Shown one piece after another: positions 50,017 to 59,465 of a DNA stretch of 64,000 bases. Each line of letters opens with the position of its first letter. The stretch's first letter is position 1. The translations under genes were made by a program, and so were the position numbers. Source of the stretch: Pseudomonadota bacterium (lineage in GTDB: Bacteria; Myxococcota_A; Polyangia; Haliangiales; Haliangiaceae); contig JAKSDA010000568.1 of assembly GCA_022360315.1 (NCBI GenBank), positions 1 through 64,000 on the forward strand, given 5' to 3'. The notes under the pieces are model-generated. The model did not search any database. It was not told where the DNA came from and saw only the letters and a program-made list of their open reading frames with translations.

Positions 50017-50574
50017 CTAAACGGTGAGACCTTTCTTGTAGTCCATGAGTTCCTTCTGGGTTTTGAGCAAAAGTTGATTGGTCTCGAGGAGCTCTTTGGT
50101 TCGCGTGCGGATCTGGCTGGCCAGGCGTTCGCGCTCTCTGGCTTCGGTTTCCAGCATTTCCTGATACTTGACCTGAACGACTGCCTCGTCGGTCACGTTG
50201 CGCTGGATCTCCAGAGCGCCGACGTGATTGCCGCTGCCATCGGTGATCGGTACGGCCGAGAGAATAAACCGCATCTCTTTTTCTTCTGCGTCGCCGATCA
50301 CCTTGCCGCTGATCTCGTCGAGGCGGATGTGGCGTCCAGACTGCCAGCACTGCTGGGCGATGCAGTCCTGTCTGCAGATATTTAGCTCGATGACCTCATA
50401 GCATTTCTTGCCCTTGAGACCACGCGCGACGCTGCGGGGCAGCATCGTGAAGAAAGGGCGGTTAAAATCCACGATGCGGCGCTCTGTGTCCACGACGAAG
50501 TAACTGTCCACGATTGCCGGGGCGATCTGTTTGAACTGCTCGAGAAAAATCTGCAGTGACGGATGGAGTTCCAT
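50017..50574 (-). CDS. PAS-domain protein with cysteine motif and coiled coil
   Basis: 185 residues. PAS domain (about 20-130; SYFVVDTERRIVDFNRPFF) with an inserted cysteine run C-x8-C-x3-C-x4-C (KKCYEVIELNICRQDC, then IAQQC). The PAS core ends ILSAVPITDGSGNHVGALEI. A coiled coil (about 140-180) suits dimerisation. The same Cys-PAS is fused to the histidine kinase at 56712, where the last spacing is x2, so this is a stand-alone sensor subunit. No output domain. It faces away from the PP2C gene. Confidence 0.82.
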   Translation of the reverse strand: MELHPSLQIFLEQFKQIAPAIVDSYFVVDTERRIVDFNRPFFTMLPRSVARGLKGKKCYEVIELNICRQDCIAQQCWQSGRHIRLDEISGKVIGDAEEKEMRFILSAVPITDGSGNHVGALEIQRNVTDEAVVQVKYQEMLETEARERERLASQIRTRTKELLETNQLLLKTQKELMDYKKGLTV

Positions 50575-50849
50575 GGTCTCCCACGATGGCGCTGGCGTGC
50601 AGCGCGACGCTGACTGAGTCTCTGCCTTTCAGATTACCATTTGCCGCCGCAGGCTGCCTGTTTCAGGGCGTGAGAGCGACCGCCCCGGGGACGCGCCCGG
50701 ACCGACCGCCAACAGCACCGCGGCTCACGCATGCCCCAGAAACGGCTGCCGCGCCGCGTCGAGGTGTCGAGAATACCCCGGCCGAATTCTTCGCTCTCCC
50801 GCCCGACATTGACCGACCTGTCCGGAAAGTCGTAAGATTCCGACAACTC
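50575..50849. other. divergent intergenic region
   Basis: 275 bp between the PAS gene and the phosphatase gene. An in-frame extension of the phosphatase ORF covers it but is Ala/Pro/Arg-rich and not protein-like. Confidence 0.5.
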
Positions 50850-52544
50850 ATGACAAAGCGTTCCGGGTTCAGCATCTCGGTCAAGATGATCCTGACCTCG
50901 ACGCTGCTCATTCTCTTGACTGTCGCAGGGTTCGGGATCATGAACGTCCTCAATATCCGGGACGTTTACGACACCACTGCCGAGGAGAAAATCGACAACT
51001 TCCGCGCAGCCCTCGCGCGCAAGGGTGAGACTACCACGCAGGTATTCGCCCAGGCGATGGTGATGAATCTCATCAACCACGCCGACAACGACATTCAACT
51101 CATCGTCGAGAAAACCGCCACTCAGGATCCGGAGCTCAAGCTCATCTACATCTTATCGCGGGATAAACGGGTCGTGACGTATTGCCGCATCACCCGTGAC
51201 ACAGGTCAGATTTGTGATCCTGAACGATACCGACGCGATGCCGAGGGGGAGGCGCCACACATCGACGAGGCGTCGTGGCAAAAGGTCGAAGAGATCTGGC
51301 GGGAGCGCATCGCCGCCGGCAAGTCGGAAACTCTCGTCGGATTCGAGTTCAGCCATCAGGGCCGGCCCATGCAGATCTTTGCCTACCCGGTGTTCAGTGG
51401 CGGTCAGATTCCCACTCCAACGGCCGCATTGGCCCGGGAGCCGGGCGATTATCGCCAGGGCTTTGTCATCCTCGGCTACGATCTCGAGCCCATCGCCCGT
51501 TTCACCACAGAGAGTCAGCGCAAAAAACAGGACGCCGAGGGAGAAGCCATCGTACGGACTGGAGCGGTCGGCTTTCTCTTCGTTTTGATCGGCACTGTCC
51601 TGGCCATAATCCAGGGACTCAGCATTTCCAAGCCACTCAAGACACTGGCCTGGAAAGCCGACCGCATCGCAAACGGCGACCTCGAGGCCCGAGTGGATGT
51701 CTCCTCCACCGACGAGATCGGGCTACTCGCCAAGCATTTTAATCTGATGGCCGACCGCCTTGTCGTGTTGCTCCAGCAGACCCGGGAAAAGGCCAAGCTC
51801 GAGAAAGAGCTCGAGGTCGTGCGTACCATTCAGGAAACTCTGGTTCCGCCCAACGACCCCGTCGATTGCGGATTTTTTAACTTTGCCGGCTTCTTTCAGC
51901 CAGCTTCTCACTGCGGTGGTGATTGGTGGACCTATCACGTGCTGAAACACGGCAAGATTTTGCTCGTCATCGGTGACGTAACCGGTCACGGTGTACCTTC
52001 GGCAATGATCACCGCCACCGCCAAGGCATCATGTGATGTGGCGCGTGCTGTCCACGACGACGACGTCGCCGTCACCACACTGCTCGAGATCATGAACCAG
52101 GCCATCTTCGAGAGCGCCAGGCGCAGGTTCGTCATGACGTGTTTCGCTTCGATCGTCGACCCCAACACCCGAACGATTACTTATGCCAACGCAGGCCACA
52201 ACTTTCCCTATCTCTACCGCCTCGGCGAAGGTGGTCGCGGCGAGTTCGGCTCGCTGATGATCCGGGGAAATCGCCTCGGTGACGTCGAGGGCTCCACCTA
52301 CGAGGCCAAGAGTACCCACCTTCGTCCCGGTGATACCCTTGTCTGGTACACCGACGGCATCGTCGAGTGCGAGAACAGGAAGGGTGAAGAATACGGCGAG
52401 CGGCGTTTTCGAGCCTCGATACGGGAGGCAGCCCACCTCGATGCCAGCGATCTCCGCACCACTGTTGTCAACCAGGCGCTGAGCTTCTACGGCAAGGGCC
52501 GACGCAAGGACGACATCACCATGATCGTCGGTCGCGTCACCTGA
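50850..52544 (+). CDS. membrane HAMP - PP2C (RsbU/SpoIIE-type) serine phosphatase
   Basis: 564 residues from the ATG at 50850, chosen because the first transmembrane helix (MILTSTLLILLTVAGFGIM) follows it directly. Periplasmic sensor domain (about 35-250), second helix (GFLFVLIGTVLAIIQGL), HAMP (SISKPLKTLAWKADRIANGD) and a coiled coil lead to a PP2C domain with the metal residues in GGDWWTYHV, VIGDVTGHGVPSAM, YANAGHNFPYLYR, WYTDGIVE and KDDITMIVGR. It should dephosphorylate a STAS-type partner. It lies 9 bp upstream of the TPR gene, which has a full GGAGG site. Confidence 0.92.
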   Translation: MTKRSGFSISVKMILTSTLLILLTVAGFGIMNVLNIRDVYDTTAEEKIDNFRAALARKGETTTQVFAQAMVMNLINHADNDIQLIVEKTATQDPELKLIYILSRDKRVVTYCRITRDTGQICDPERYRRDAEGEAPHIDEASWQKVEEIWRERIAAGKSETLVGFEFSHQGRPMQIFAYPVFSGGQIPTPTAALAREPGDYRQGFVILGYDLEPIARFTTESQRKKQDAEGEAIVRTGAVGFLFVLIGTVLAIIQGLSISKPLKTLAWKADRIANGDLEARVDVSSTDEIGLLAKHFNLMADRLVVLLQQTREKAKLEKELEVVRTIQETLVPPNDPVDCGFFNFAGFFQPASHCGGDWWTYHVLKHGKILLVIGDVTGHGVPSAMITATAKASCDVARAVHDDDVAVTTLLEIMNQAIFESARRRFVMTCFASIVDPNTRTITYANAGHNFPYLYRLGEGGRGEFGSLMIRGNRLGDVEGSTYEAKSTHLRPGDTLVWYTDGIVECENRKGEEYGERRFRASIREAAHLDASDLRTTVVNQALSFYGKGRRKDDITMIVGRVT

Positions 52545-52553
52545 GGAGGTGTC

Positions 52554-55061
52554 ATGTTTCGCCTATCGCGAGTACTTTCCGCGACTGTCGTGTTTCTCGG
52601 TTGCTGCGCCGTGGTGCCCGCCCATGGGCAGGTGGAAGACGACCTCAGAGAGGGCGATCGTTATTTCGAGGCCGGCAAGTACAAAAAGGCCGCGCAGCGC
52701 TACGACAGTGCGATCGAACGCAGTCCCGGTCTGGTTTCAGCTGACGCATACGGCCAGCGTGCCGCCATCTTCATCATCCAGAAAAACTACCGAGGTGGAC
52801 TCCAGTTCATCACCGAGCGCGCCGAGGCCCAGCATCCCGATGCCCCCGAGGTGCTCGAGCAGAAAGCCCTCATCTTGTGGCTGCTCGGGCGCCGGGCCGA
52901 GGCGATCGATACCGCCGAGAGCGTGATCGCCCAAAAACCCCAAGTTTATTCCAACCAGGGCATCATTGGCGAGTTTTACGCAGGCCGGGACCCGGCGCGG
53001 GCAGTTCGCGCCTATGAGAGTTATTTCCGCAACCGCCCGAGCTCGCTGGAGAAGAACGACGTCTTGCCCCGTGTCCGGCTCGGCTTCTCCTATCTCGCTG
53101 TGGGCCGCCATCGGGCCGCCGAGGCGCAGTTCGATATACTGCTCAAAAAGCACCGCAAACAGCCGCACGCAGAGGTCAACGCCAGAAACGGTCTGTGCGC
53201 CGCCTATGCCGCACTCGGCAAGTATGACCGCGCCATCACTCTGTGCGAGCAAATCGTCGCCAACCCGCGCCACGTCGACCGCGGTGGGTCGGTCTGGTAC
53301 AACCTGGGCAGAGCCTATCTGCACAAAAAACAGACCGGACGAGCACGTGCGGCGGGCAATCGTTTCATACGCATGCGTCAGAGTTCGCCCAAAGGATACC
53401 TTCTGGTCGGCGATGCATACTTTCAGGAACGCAACTGGGCCAGGGCGCTGCAGTACTATCTCGACGCCGAGAAGCTCATCAAAGGCGGTAGGGCTTCGGT
53501 CGATCTCGGGATCAAGCTCGGCGCGACATATCGGCGGCTCAATCGTCCCGGCGACGCCATCACTGTCCTCGAGTCGGTCTTTGCTGTGAACCCCAACGAT
53601 ATCACCCTGGCCTCCGAGCTGGGCAGCGCCTACCTGGCGTCCCGGCAGGACAAGAAAGCGATCAACACGGTCGACAGGTTGATCCAGGCCGATGACTTCG
53701 CTGATCTGGACAGGGCAGACAGGGCTGCTCTGCTGCTCATTGCCGCTCGTGCCCTGTACAACCTGCGCGAGATCAAAAAAGCTCTGAGGCGGTATCGGGC
53801 CGCCTATAAGCTGCGCCGGAATGATATCAAGGTACGTATCGGCCTGGTCCAGACAATAAACCTGCAAGCCTATGAAGCAATGTCGAAGGGAGATCTCAAT
53901 AGCGCCGCCCGGCACCTCGGCCAGGCCTACCAACTCGACCGGAAGTCCACTCTGACAAACAGAAATTTGGCAGTATTAGCCCTGAGCCGGAAGCGCTGCA
54001 ACAGGGCCGAGAAGTACCTCGCCGCGCTTGCCAAGGCGCCGGGCGAGGCCCTGATGTACCACCGCCTGCTCGCCCGAGCGTATCTGTGCCAACGCAGACC
54101 CAATCGTGCGCGCGCGGCGAAACACTACGCCCTGGCCGAGAAATATGCGCTCGATCCAAACCTACAGGCCAACCTGTTGCGGGCCGAAATCTATACTGAG
54201 TGGGCCCCACTTCTGTTACAGAGCAACTTGGACGACGCAATAGACAAACTGAAAACCGCCGCGCAGCTGGCGGCGAGAAACCCCGAAGTAGGCCGCGCCG
54301 CCCGGCGCAATCTCGCCCTGGCATCGTACCGTCGCGGCTGGCGCAATATGCGTGCCGGCAAGCTACCCGCGGCCGTCGAAGATTTTCAAATCGCCACCCG
54401 CGATGCAAACTTGCTGCGCGGTACCGAAACCCGGGTCTTCGAGTTTTCACTGGCCATGGCTCATCTTGAAAATGGCGAGAGCAACAAGGCGATCAAGCTG
54501 TTCAATCGACTGATTGCAATGGACCAACCAGCTTCGTTTCTGAAGCCGCCCTACGATGCCATCGGACTGCGCTTTTTTGCCGCATATGCAAAATATCGAA
54601 GTGGAAACAGCAGGTTACAACGTCAGGCAGCGCAGACGTTCAGCCGTCTGCAAAGACGGGGGCGCCGCCCGCTCGGCGGCAGGCTACGTGACCTCACCGC
54701 CTCCACCTGGCTGTACATAGCAGGTGAAGCGTATCGTACAGGCGGCATCGATGATGCCCGGCAAGCCCTCAAGAATGCCGCCCGATACGCGACTTCATCC
54801 AAGAAGATGAAGCGCGTCACCTCGAATAACCGAATCGTTCTGGCCATGGCCAGACGCGGTATGCCCCGCTCGGCGCTGGCCACGCTGCGGGGATTGGCGG
54901 AATCTGTGCCCGAGGCACTCGTCAACCTCGGGATCCTGTACGATCGGCTGGGTAAATCCCGGGTAGCATATGATCACTGGATCCGTGCCCGCCAGTCCGG
55001 CATCCGGGTTCGCAGCGTGCAGCAGTGGATCGACACGAAAAAACGAATGTATGGGTTTTGA
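52554..55061 (+). CDS. secreted TPR-repeat protein
   Basis: 835 residues. Signal MFRLSRVLSATVVFLGCCAV with a likely cleavage near AHGQVEDD. The rest is TPR-like (DLREGDRYFEAGKYKKAAQR, LGRAYLHKKQTGRARAAGNR, LGSAYLASRQDKKAINTVDR) with Arg/Ala-rich helices to the end. The Shine-Dalgarno AGGAGGT is 3 nt from the ATG. It lies between the phosphatase and the PhnD-like gene and is probably a periplasmic scaffold for the same system. Confidence 0.88.
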   Translation: MFRLSRVLSATVVFLGCCAVVPAHGQVEDDLREGDRYFEAGKYKKAAQRYDSAIERSPGLVSADAYGQRAAIFIIQKNYRGGLQFITERAEAQHPDAPEVLEQKALILWLLGRRAEAIDTAESVIAQKPQVYSNQGIIGEFYAGRDPARAVRAYESYFRNRPSSLEKNDVLPRVRLGFSYLAVGRHRAAEAQFDILLKKHRKQPHAEVNARNGLCAAYAALGKYDRAITLCEQIVANPRHVDRGGSVWYNLGRAYLHKKQTGRARAAGNRFIRMRQSSPKGYLLVGDAYFQERNWARALQYYLDAEKLIKGGRASVDLGIKLGATYRRLNRPGDAITVLESVFAVNPNDITLASELGSAYLASRQDKKAINTVDRLIQADDFADLDRADRAALLLIAARALYNLREIKKALRRYRAAYKLRRNDIKVRIGLVQTINLQAYEAMSKGDLNSAARHLGQAYQLDRKSTLTNRNLAVLALSRKRCNRAEKYLAALAKAPGEALMYHRLLARAYLCQRRPNRARAAKHYALAEKYALDPNLQANLLRAEIYTEWAPLLLQSNLDDAIDKLKTAAQLAARNPEVGRAARRNLALASYRRGWRNMRAGKLPAAVEDFQIATRDANLLRGTETRVFEFSLAMAHLENGESNKAIKLFNRLIAMDQPASFLKPPYDAIGLRFFAAYAKYRSGNSRLQRQAAQTFSRLQRRGRRPLGGRLRDLTASTWLYIAGEAYRTGGIDDARQALKNAARYATSSKKMKRVTSNNRIVLAMARRGMPRSALATLRGLAESVPEALVNLGILYDRLGKSRVAYDHWIRARQSGIRVRSVQQWIDTKKRMYGF

Positions 55062-55072
55062 GGTAGAGCCCG

Positions 55073-56002
55073 ATGAAGCGAGCGCGTTACGCAGTCATAC
55101 TGGTAGCAATCATCGCCCTCTCGGCGGTGATTGTAACCACGAGCCGTTCCGACGGCCAGCGTGACGCTGTCGAGCAGCTCTCTGTTGCCATCTATACCCC
55201 GATGGTTCAGTTCGCCAATTCGACGGCACGCCTTTCCTACGTCCAGGGGTTGGCCAAGTCGCTCCGGGCCAGCACTGGCATTCCGGTCCGGGGCTTGTCG
55301 TTTACAAGTTTGAGTAAACTACTCCGGGCCAAGCCCGACTTCGCCATTGTCGATGGCCAGTGCTACGCGGCGAACATGAACTGGCGACTTCTGGCCAGTG
55401 CTCGGATCGGCGGTCGTACCAACCGGCCATGGGCTCTTTATTCCCGGCTCGGTCCCAGCTTGAGCAGTCTGCGCGGCAAGAAGCTGGCCTTTGTAAAAAC
55501 CGGCTGCGACGATAGTGACTTTATCGACAATGCCATGCTGGAATCTGAGATAGATGACCGATTCTTCGGTGAACAACTGGGGAAAACCGACCTCGCCGGT
55601 GCTCTGGCTCTGGTCGCCACCTACAAGGGCGCACATGCGGTATTTGCGCCCCTGGGAAGCCACAAAGGGCTGCCCAAGGTGTTCGATAGCGGCTCGGTGC
55701 CCAATCCGGCATTTGTCCAACTCAATTCGAGACTCGCCAACGACCTGGTTGATCGTGTGCGCGAAACAGTCATCGGTTACGGTGGGTCGAGCGCAATTGA
55801 TGGCTGGTCAGCCGGGAAGACCCAGCAGTATCGCGCGTTGCGCAGGCGTATGGCCAAACGAGTCAAGCGGGGCTTGTTCGCGGTTCCCGAGCCCATGCGT
55901 CTCGACGCCAACGAGTATCTTATAGAGCCGGCCTCCGTGGGCGAGAATGACTTGCCCCAGATTGAGCAAAACTTTGAAAAACCGCCAGAAAGACAGGAGT
56001 AA
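55073..56002 (+). CDS. PhnD-like periplasmic binding protein
   Basis: 309 residues. A signal-anchor-like N-terminus (YAVILVAIIALSAVIVTT) precedes a PhnD/SsuA-like ligand-binding fold: QLSVAIYTPMVQFANSTARL, SKLLRAKPDFAIVDGQCYAA, LRGKKLAFVKTGCDDSDFID and ALALVATYKGAHAVFAPLGS. Family members bind phosphonates or phosphate-like anions for ABC uptake. No ABC permease or ATPase is nearby, so it may serve as a sensor input to the adjacent kinase. It starts 11 bp after the TPR gene. Confidence 0.8.
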   Translation: MKRARYAVILVAIIALSAVIVTTSRSDGQRDAVEQLSVAIYTPMVQFANSTARLSYVQGLAKSLRASTGIPVRGLSFTSLSKLLRAKPDFAIVDGQCYAANMNWRLLASARIGGRTNRPWALYSRLGPSLSSLRGKKLAFVKTGCDDSDFIDNAMLESEIDDRFFGEQLGKTDLAGALALVATYKGAHAVFAPLGSHKGLPKVFDSGSVPNPAFVQLNSRLANDLVDRVRETVIGYGGSSAIDGWSAGKTQQYRALRRRMAKRVKRGLFAVPEPMRLDANEYLIEPASVGENDLPQIEQNFEKPPERQE

Positions 56003-56200
56003 TGAGTATTCTATCGGTGTGTATGCTCACCGACACGATTGCAACTCAATCTGGTCGAACCAAGAGTAATGAAGCAGTAGCCATAAAAGCCTGAGCAGGC
56101 GAAAATAAGAAGGCAAGCATAAAGACCCGAACGAATATGAACGGAAACTCAGGGGAGTCGCAAAACGGGATGCGAGTTCAGGTCTTCTTAGGAGAATCAG

Positions 56201-56707
56201 GTGGTACTTTCGATGAAGGCTCAAGCCGACTCGGTCGCGCTGTCATGGCGCATCAAGGAACGCGGAGGACTTACGACGGTCGATTTTTTCGGCGAAATCG
56301 ATGAGAACGCTGATTTTTCGGATCTGCGCCGTCATCTCAAGGGCTCGGTGGTCTTTCATTTGGCAGAAGTTCGGCGTATCAATTCGTGTGGTGTGCGCGA
56401 GTGGGTGAACTTTGTTCGCGACCTTCCTGATGTAACGGATATGACGTTCACCCATTGCTCTCCAGCGATCGTCACGCAGCTCAACATGATCTACAATTTC
56501 CGCGGTCCAGCGAAAGTTCGATCGTTCTATGCGCCCTATGTCTGCGAGAATTGCAACAACGAAGAGGACAAGCTTCTCGAAGTACAGACAGTATTTGCTG
56601 ATGGTGAGATAAAAGGGGTCCCCGAGTTCGATTGCGCAGAGTGCCATCGGGCAATGGAGTTCGACGACCTGCCCGAACGATACTTGTCGTTTTTGTCGGA
56701 AGCGTAA
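56201..56707 (+). CDS. STAS-like / zinc-ribbon protein
   Basis: 168 residues, GTG start with AGGAGA 5 nt upstream; an ATG at 56213 is the alternative. STAS-like domain (TTVDFFGEIDENADF, VRRINSCGVREWVNFVRDL) with the NSCG signature, then a zinc ribbon (CENCNNEEDK...CAECHRAMEF). It is cytoplasmic, without the membrane anchor of the paralogue at 49059. It lies 4 bp before the histidine-kinase gene, so kinase and STAS protein probably act together. Confidence 0.8.
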   Translation: MVLSMKAQADSVALSWRIKERGGLTTVDFFGEIDENADFSDLRRHLKGSVVFHLAEVRRINSCGVREWVNFVRDLPDVTDMTFTHCSPAIVTQLNMIYNFRGPAKVRSFYAPYVCENCNNEEDKLLEVQTVFADGEIKGVPEFDCAECHRAMEFDDLPERYLSFLSEA

Positions 56708-56711
56708 CTCG

Positions 56712-58088
56712 GTGAACGCAGTCCTAGAACAGGTCAAGCAAGTGCTTGAGGGCAGCGTCGACGCCGCTGTGGTGCTCGACGCTGAAAGGCGCATTCTGTA
56801 CTACAATCGCGCTTATCAGGTCTTGAGCGGCCTGCGCGGGCGCCAGCTCAGTCAGCGGGTCAAAGCGGGGGTGCACTGCTTCGAGATTTTTCCGCTCGAG
56901 ATTTGCGATAATCAGTGTTTGGGTTGCAAGGCCCGTGATGCTGACCGGGCCCTGCGGGTCGACGAGATCAAGGCCACGCGGGGTGGTGACGGCGAAGAGA
57001 TGACGTTCATCGTGGCGGCGGTGCCTCTCGGCAATGGTATGGTCATCGAGACCTATCGCGACGTCACCGCGGACGTCCGCATCCAGCGTCGCCTCAAGGT
57101 ATTGCTCGAGGGGGAACGGCGACAAAAAGAGCTTCTCGAGGAAAAAGTCAGAGAGCGGACAAACGAGCTCCGGCAGGCTCAGGCCGTGTTGGTACATCAC
57201 GAAAAGATGTCGTCGCTCGGCCGCCTCGTCGCGGGTATTGCCCATGAATTGAACAATCCCATCAACTTCGTCTACGGCAATGTCGACTTCTTGGGCGAGT
57301 ACATGGAGGATCTGCTGCGGCTGGTCAGACTGATTGACGGCTCCGACCTTCCCGGCGATGTACGCACCAAGTTCGATTCCATGAAAGAGCAAATCGAGTA
57401 CGATTTTTTGGTCGAGGATTCGCGCAAGCTCATCCGCTCGATCCGGGCCGGTGCCGAGCGCACGGCCAGCATAGTACAGGACCTGAAGACGTTTTCTCGG
57501 ACCAGCGGTGGGGAGCTACAAGAAGCCGACATCGCTGCGGGAATCGAAACCACTCTGAATCTCATCGCCCCCTTGCTGAAGAATCGCGTCGAGGTCCGCC
57601 GCTCCATCGAACCGAGTATGCCCAAGTTGGTGTGCAATGCCGGCCACATCAACCAGGTGTTCATGAACATACTGACCAATGCGGCACAGGCTATCGAGGG
57701 TGAGGGCACGATCGACGTCCGTATCGACACCATCGACAAGCACTCGGCCATACGCGTAGTGATCACCGATTCCGGCCCGGGCATTCCCCCCGACGTCATC
57801 GAAAAGATCAGCGATCCATTCTTTACGACCAAGGACGTCGGCGAAGGGACTGGCCTGGGCCTGTGGATCACCGAAAGCATCATTCGCGCCCACGGCGGCA
57901 CCATGAAGTGCGAGAGCGAGATCGGCCGGGGGGCCGAATTCACCGTCATACTGCCGGTAAATCCGCCTGAAACAGCGCGTGGCGGCATTTTGAGCGACCC
58001 CAAGGCGGCACAGGCGAGTATTTTGCGGGCAGACACGGATGGAGTCGTTGCATCCAACCAGGGTGCCCAGGGCAACAAGAATGTCTGA
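56712..58088 (+). CDS. PAS-sensor histidine kinase with cysteine motif
   Basis: 458 residues, GTG start. Cys-PAS domain (about 10-120) with C-x8-C-x3-C-x2-C (HCFEIFPLEICDNQCLGC), a coiled coil, then HisKA with the H box VAGIAHELNNPINFVYGN. The HATPase has NILTNAAQAIEGEG, DSGPGIPPDVIEKISDPFF and GTGLGLWITESI. It autophosphorylates and passes phosphate to the receiver encoded by the overlapping next gene. No membrane helix. The cysteines may bind a metal or iron-sulfur cluster for redox sensing; that is inference. Confidence 0.93.
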   Translation: MNAVLEQVKQVLEGSVDAAVVLDAERRILYYNRAYQVLSGLRGRQLSQRVKAGVHCFEIFPLEICDNQCLGCKARDADRALRVDEIKATRGGDGEEMTFIVAAVPLGNGMVIETYRDVTADVRIQRRLKVLLEGERRQKELLEEKVRERTNELRQAQAVLVHHEKMSSLGRLVAGIAHELNNPINFVYGNVDFLGEYMEDLLRLVRLIDGSDLPGDVRTKFDSMKEQIEYDFLVEDSRKLIRSIRAGAERTASIVQDLKTFSRTSGGELQEADIAAGIETTLNLIAPLLKNRVEVRRSIEPSMPKLVCNAGHINQVFMNILTNAAQAIEGEGTIDVRIDTIDKHSAIRVVITDSGPGIPPDVIEKISDPFFTTKDVGEGTGLGLWITESIIRAHGGTMKCESEIGRGAEFTVILPVNPPETARGGILSDPKAAQASILRADTDGVVASNQGAQGNKNV

Positions 58089-58476
58089 AGCCAAACGAAA
58101 GCAGGCCTGCCTGCTCATCGTCGATGACGAGATGCTCAATCGCGAGCTCCTCCGCCGGGTTTTGCATCGCGACTATGAAATCGAAGAAGCCGAAGATGCC
58201 AACACGGCGCTCGATATCCTCGAGCGTCGTGGAGAGGAAATCCAGCTCATCCTATGCGATCAGCTGATGCCAGGACGCAGCGGCACTCAACTCGCAGCCG
58301 ACGTGCGCGAAAACTGGCCATCGATTCACTTCCTCTTGCTCACCGGATACGACGATGATCCGGTCGTGGTGGAAGCGCTCGACAAAGGCCTAATCGGGGA
58401 AGTCGTGGCCAAGCCCTGGCGTGGCTCGGCCCTCAAACGTCGTATTGCGCAGAGGCTCGACAAGAGCCTCGGCTAG
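58081..58476 (+). CDS. single-domain response regulator
   Basis: 131 residues from the ATG at 58081, 8-bp overlap with the kinase gene. Receiver fold with acidic pair CLLIVDDEM, phosphoacceptor Asp in LILCDQLMP, Thr in LLTGYDDD and Lys in VVAKPW. No output domain, so it works as a phosphate carrier or by protein contact; the kinase, STAS and PP2C genes are its likely partners. Confidence 0.92.
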   Translation: MSEAKRKQACLLIVDDEMLNRELLRRVLHRDYEIEEAEDANTALDILERRGEEIQLILCDQLMPGRSGTQLAADVRENWPSIHFLLLTGYDDDPVVVEALDKGLIGEVVAKPWRGSALKRRIAQRLDKSLG

Positions 58477-58496
58477 CCTTTACTGGCGGCAAGCTG

Positions 58497-58787
58497 TCAC
58501 TTTCCGAAGTTGATAGCGCCGGGGTCGCCGCCATGGCCCGGTGGCGGCGGATCGCGAAGCAGTACGAAGAGGCCGACAACTATGAGCGCCCCGGCACCGA
58601 CCGATAGCCCCAGAGTAACGCTCTTTACAATGGCCAGGTATACGCCGATCGCGGCCCCTCCGAAGGCCAGAACGAGGGGTACAAGAAACCGCCGGCTCCT
58701 GGTCTCGAGGCTTTTACCGAGGTGACAGTTTTTGTACTTCTTACCGCTTCCGCAGGGACAGGGGTCGTTGCGTGAGACGGTTTCCAT
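58497..58787 (-). CDS. SEC-C zinc motif membrane protein
   Basis: 96 residues. The SEC-C motif CPCGSGKKYKNCH at the N-terminus is followed by two transmembrane helices (FLVPLVLAFGGAAIGVYLAI, LGLSVGAGALIVVGLFVLL) and a Gly/Pro tail. SEC-C occurs at the SecA C-terminus and in many small proteins, where it binds zinc and SecB or ribosomes. Function here is unknown. Confidence 0.85.
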   Translation of the reverse strand: METVSRNDPCPCGSGKKYKNCHLGKSLETRSRRFLVPLVLAFGGAAIGVYLAIVKSVTLGLSVGAGALIVVGLFVLLRDPPPPGHGGDPGAINFGK

Positions 58788-58912
58788 ATCTGGAGAGTAG
58801 CCGCAGATCCGACCAAATGCGAGTCACATCGTTGTCTCTTTAGTTGTTGCGGCGTTTCAACGTCACTGTGCATGAAGTTGGGCCAACTGGCCCTGAATGA
58901 GCCTGTCTAGTC

Positions 58913-58928
58913 TGGCACAGTGCATGCT
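58913..58928 (+). promoter_or_regulatory. possible sigma54-type promoter
   Basis: TGGCAC-AGTGC-ATGCT has the -24 GG and -12 GC separated by 10 nt. It lies about 93 bp before the YeeE-like gene. One position of the -12 box departs from consensus; prediction only. Confidence 0.3.
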
Positions 58929-59020
58929 TCACTGATATGCCTGACGGGGGCCGCCGATTGTGATTCTCGATCGACTCATCAGCGCCCTCCGACCAGAGAG
59001 CTTATAACTGGAGTAGAACC

Positions 59021-59464
59021 ATGGATCTCAACGCAGCCCTCTATGGGTTAGCCGGTGGTGTGCTCATCGGTGCGAGCGCGGGCGCGCTCCTCGTGTTCAA
59101 CGGAAGAATTGCCGGCATCAGCGGTATTTACGGCGGTCTTTTGAACAAATCCAGGCTGGCATCCGGCGACGGTACATGGCGGCTTGTGTTTGTCGCCGGC
59201 CTCATCGCCGGCGGCTTGCTCTTGCGCTTGCTGCACCCGGAATCGCTGCCGATCGAGTATGAGGCCGAAGGCGGCTGGGCGATTTTGATTCTGGCCGGAT
59301 TGCTGGTCGGGTTTGGCACCCGACTGGGAAGCGGTTGCACCAGCGGTCACGGCGTGTGTGGCATGAGCCGTCTTTCGCGTCGGTCTTTGGTCGCCACGCC
59401 GCTATTCATAGCGGTTGCGATGCTCACTGTTCTGGCGACCGCTCCACTCTTTGTGGGAGGTTGA
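59021..59464 (+). CDS. YeeE/YedE (DUF395) half-transporter, N-terminal half type
   Basis: 147 residues with about four transmembrane helices. The signature GSGCTSGHGVCGMSRLSRRS matches the conserved Cys and Gly motif of the YeeE/YedE (TsuA) thiosulfate-uptake family. The adjacent gene supplies the other half, so the two together make a full transporter of PmpA/PmpB type. The stop is at 59464, with the partner's ATG two bases later. Confidence 0.9.
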   Translation: MDLNAALYGLAGGVLIGASAGALLVFNGRIAGISGIYGGLLNKSRLASGDGTWRLVFVAGLIAGGLLLRLLHPESLPIEYEAEGGWAILILAGLLVGFGTRLGSGCTSGHGVCGMSRLSRRSLVATPLFIAVAMLTVLATAPLFVGG

Positions 59465-59465
59465 T

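Noticed and set aside
49059..56707. Loss of the phosphoacceptor serine in the STAS paralogues
   Set aside because: By alignment with RsbV (D-S-T-G) the first Ser is kept in N-S-C-G, so loss of the acceptor cannot be claimed; only the flanking changes are reported.
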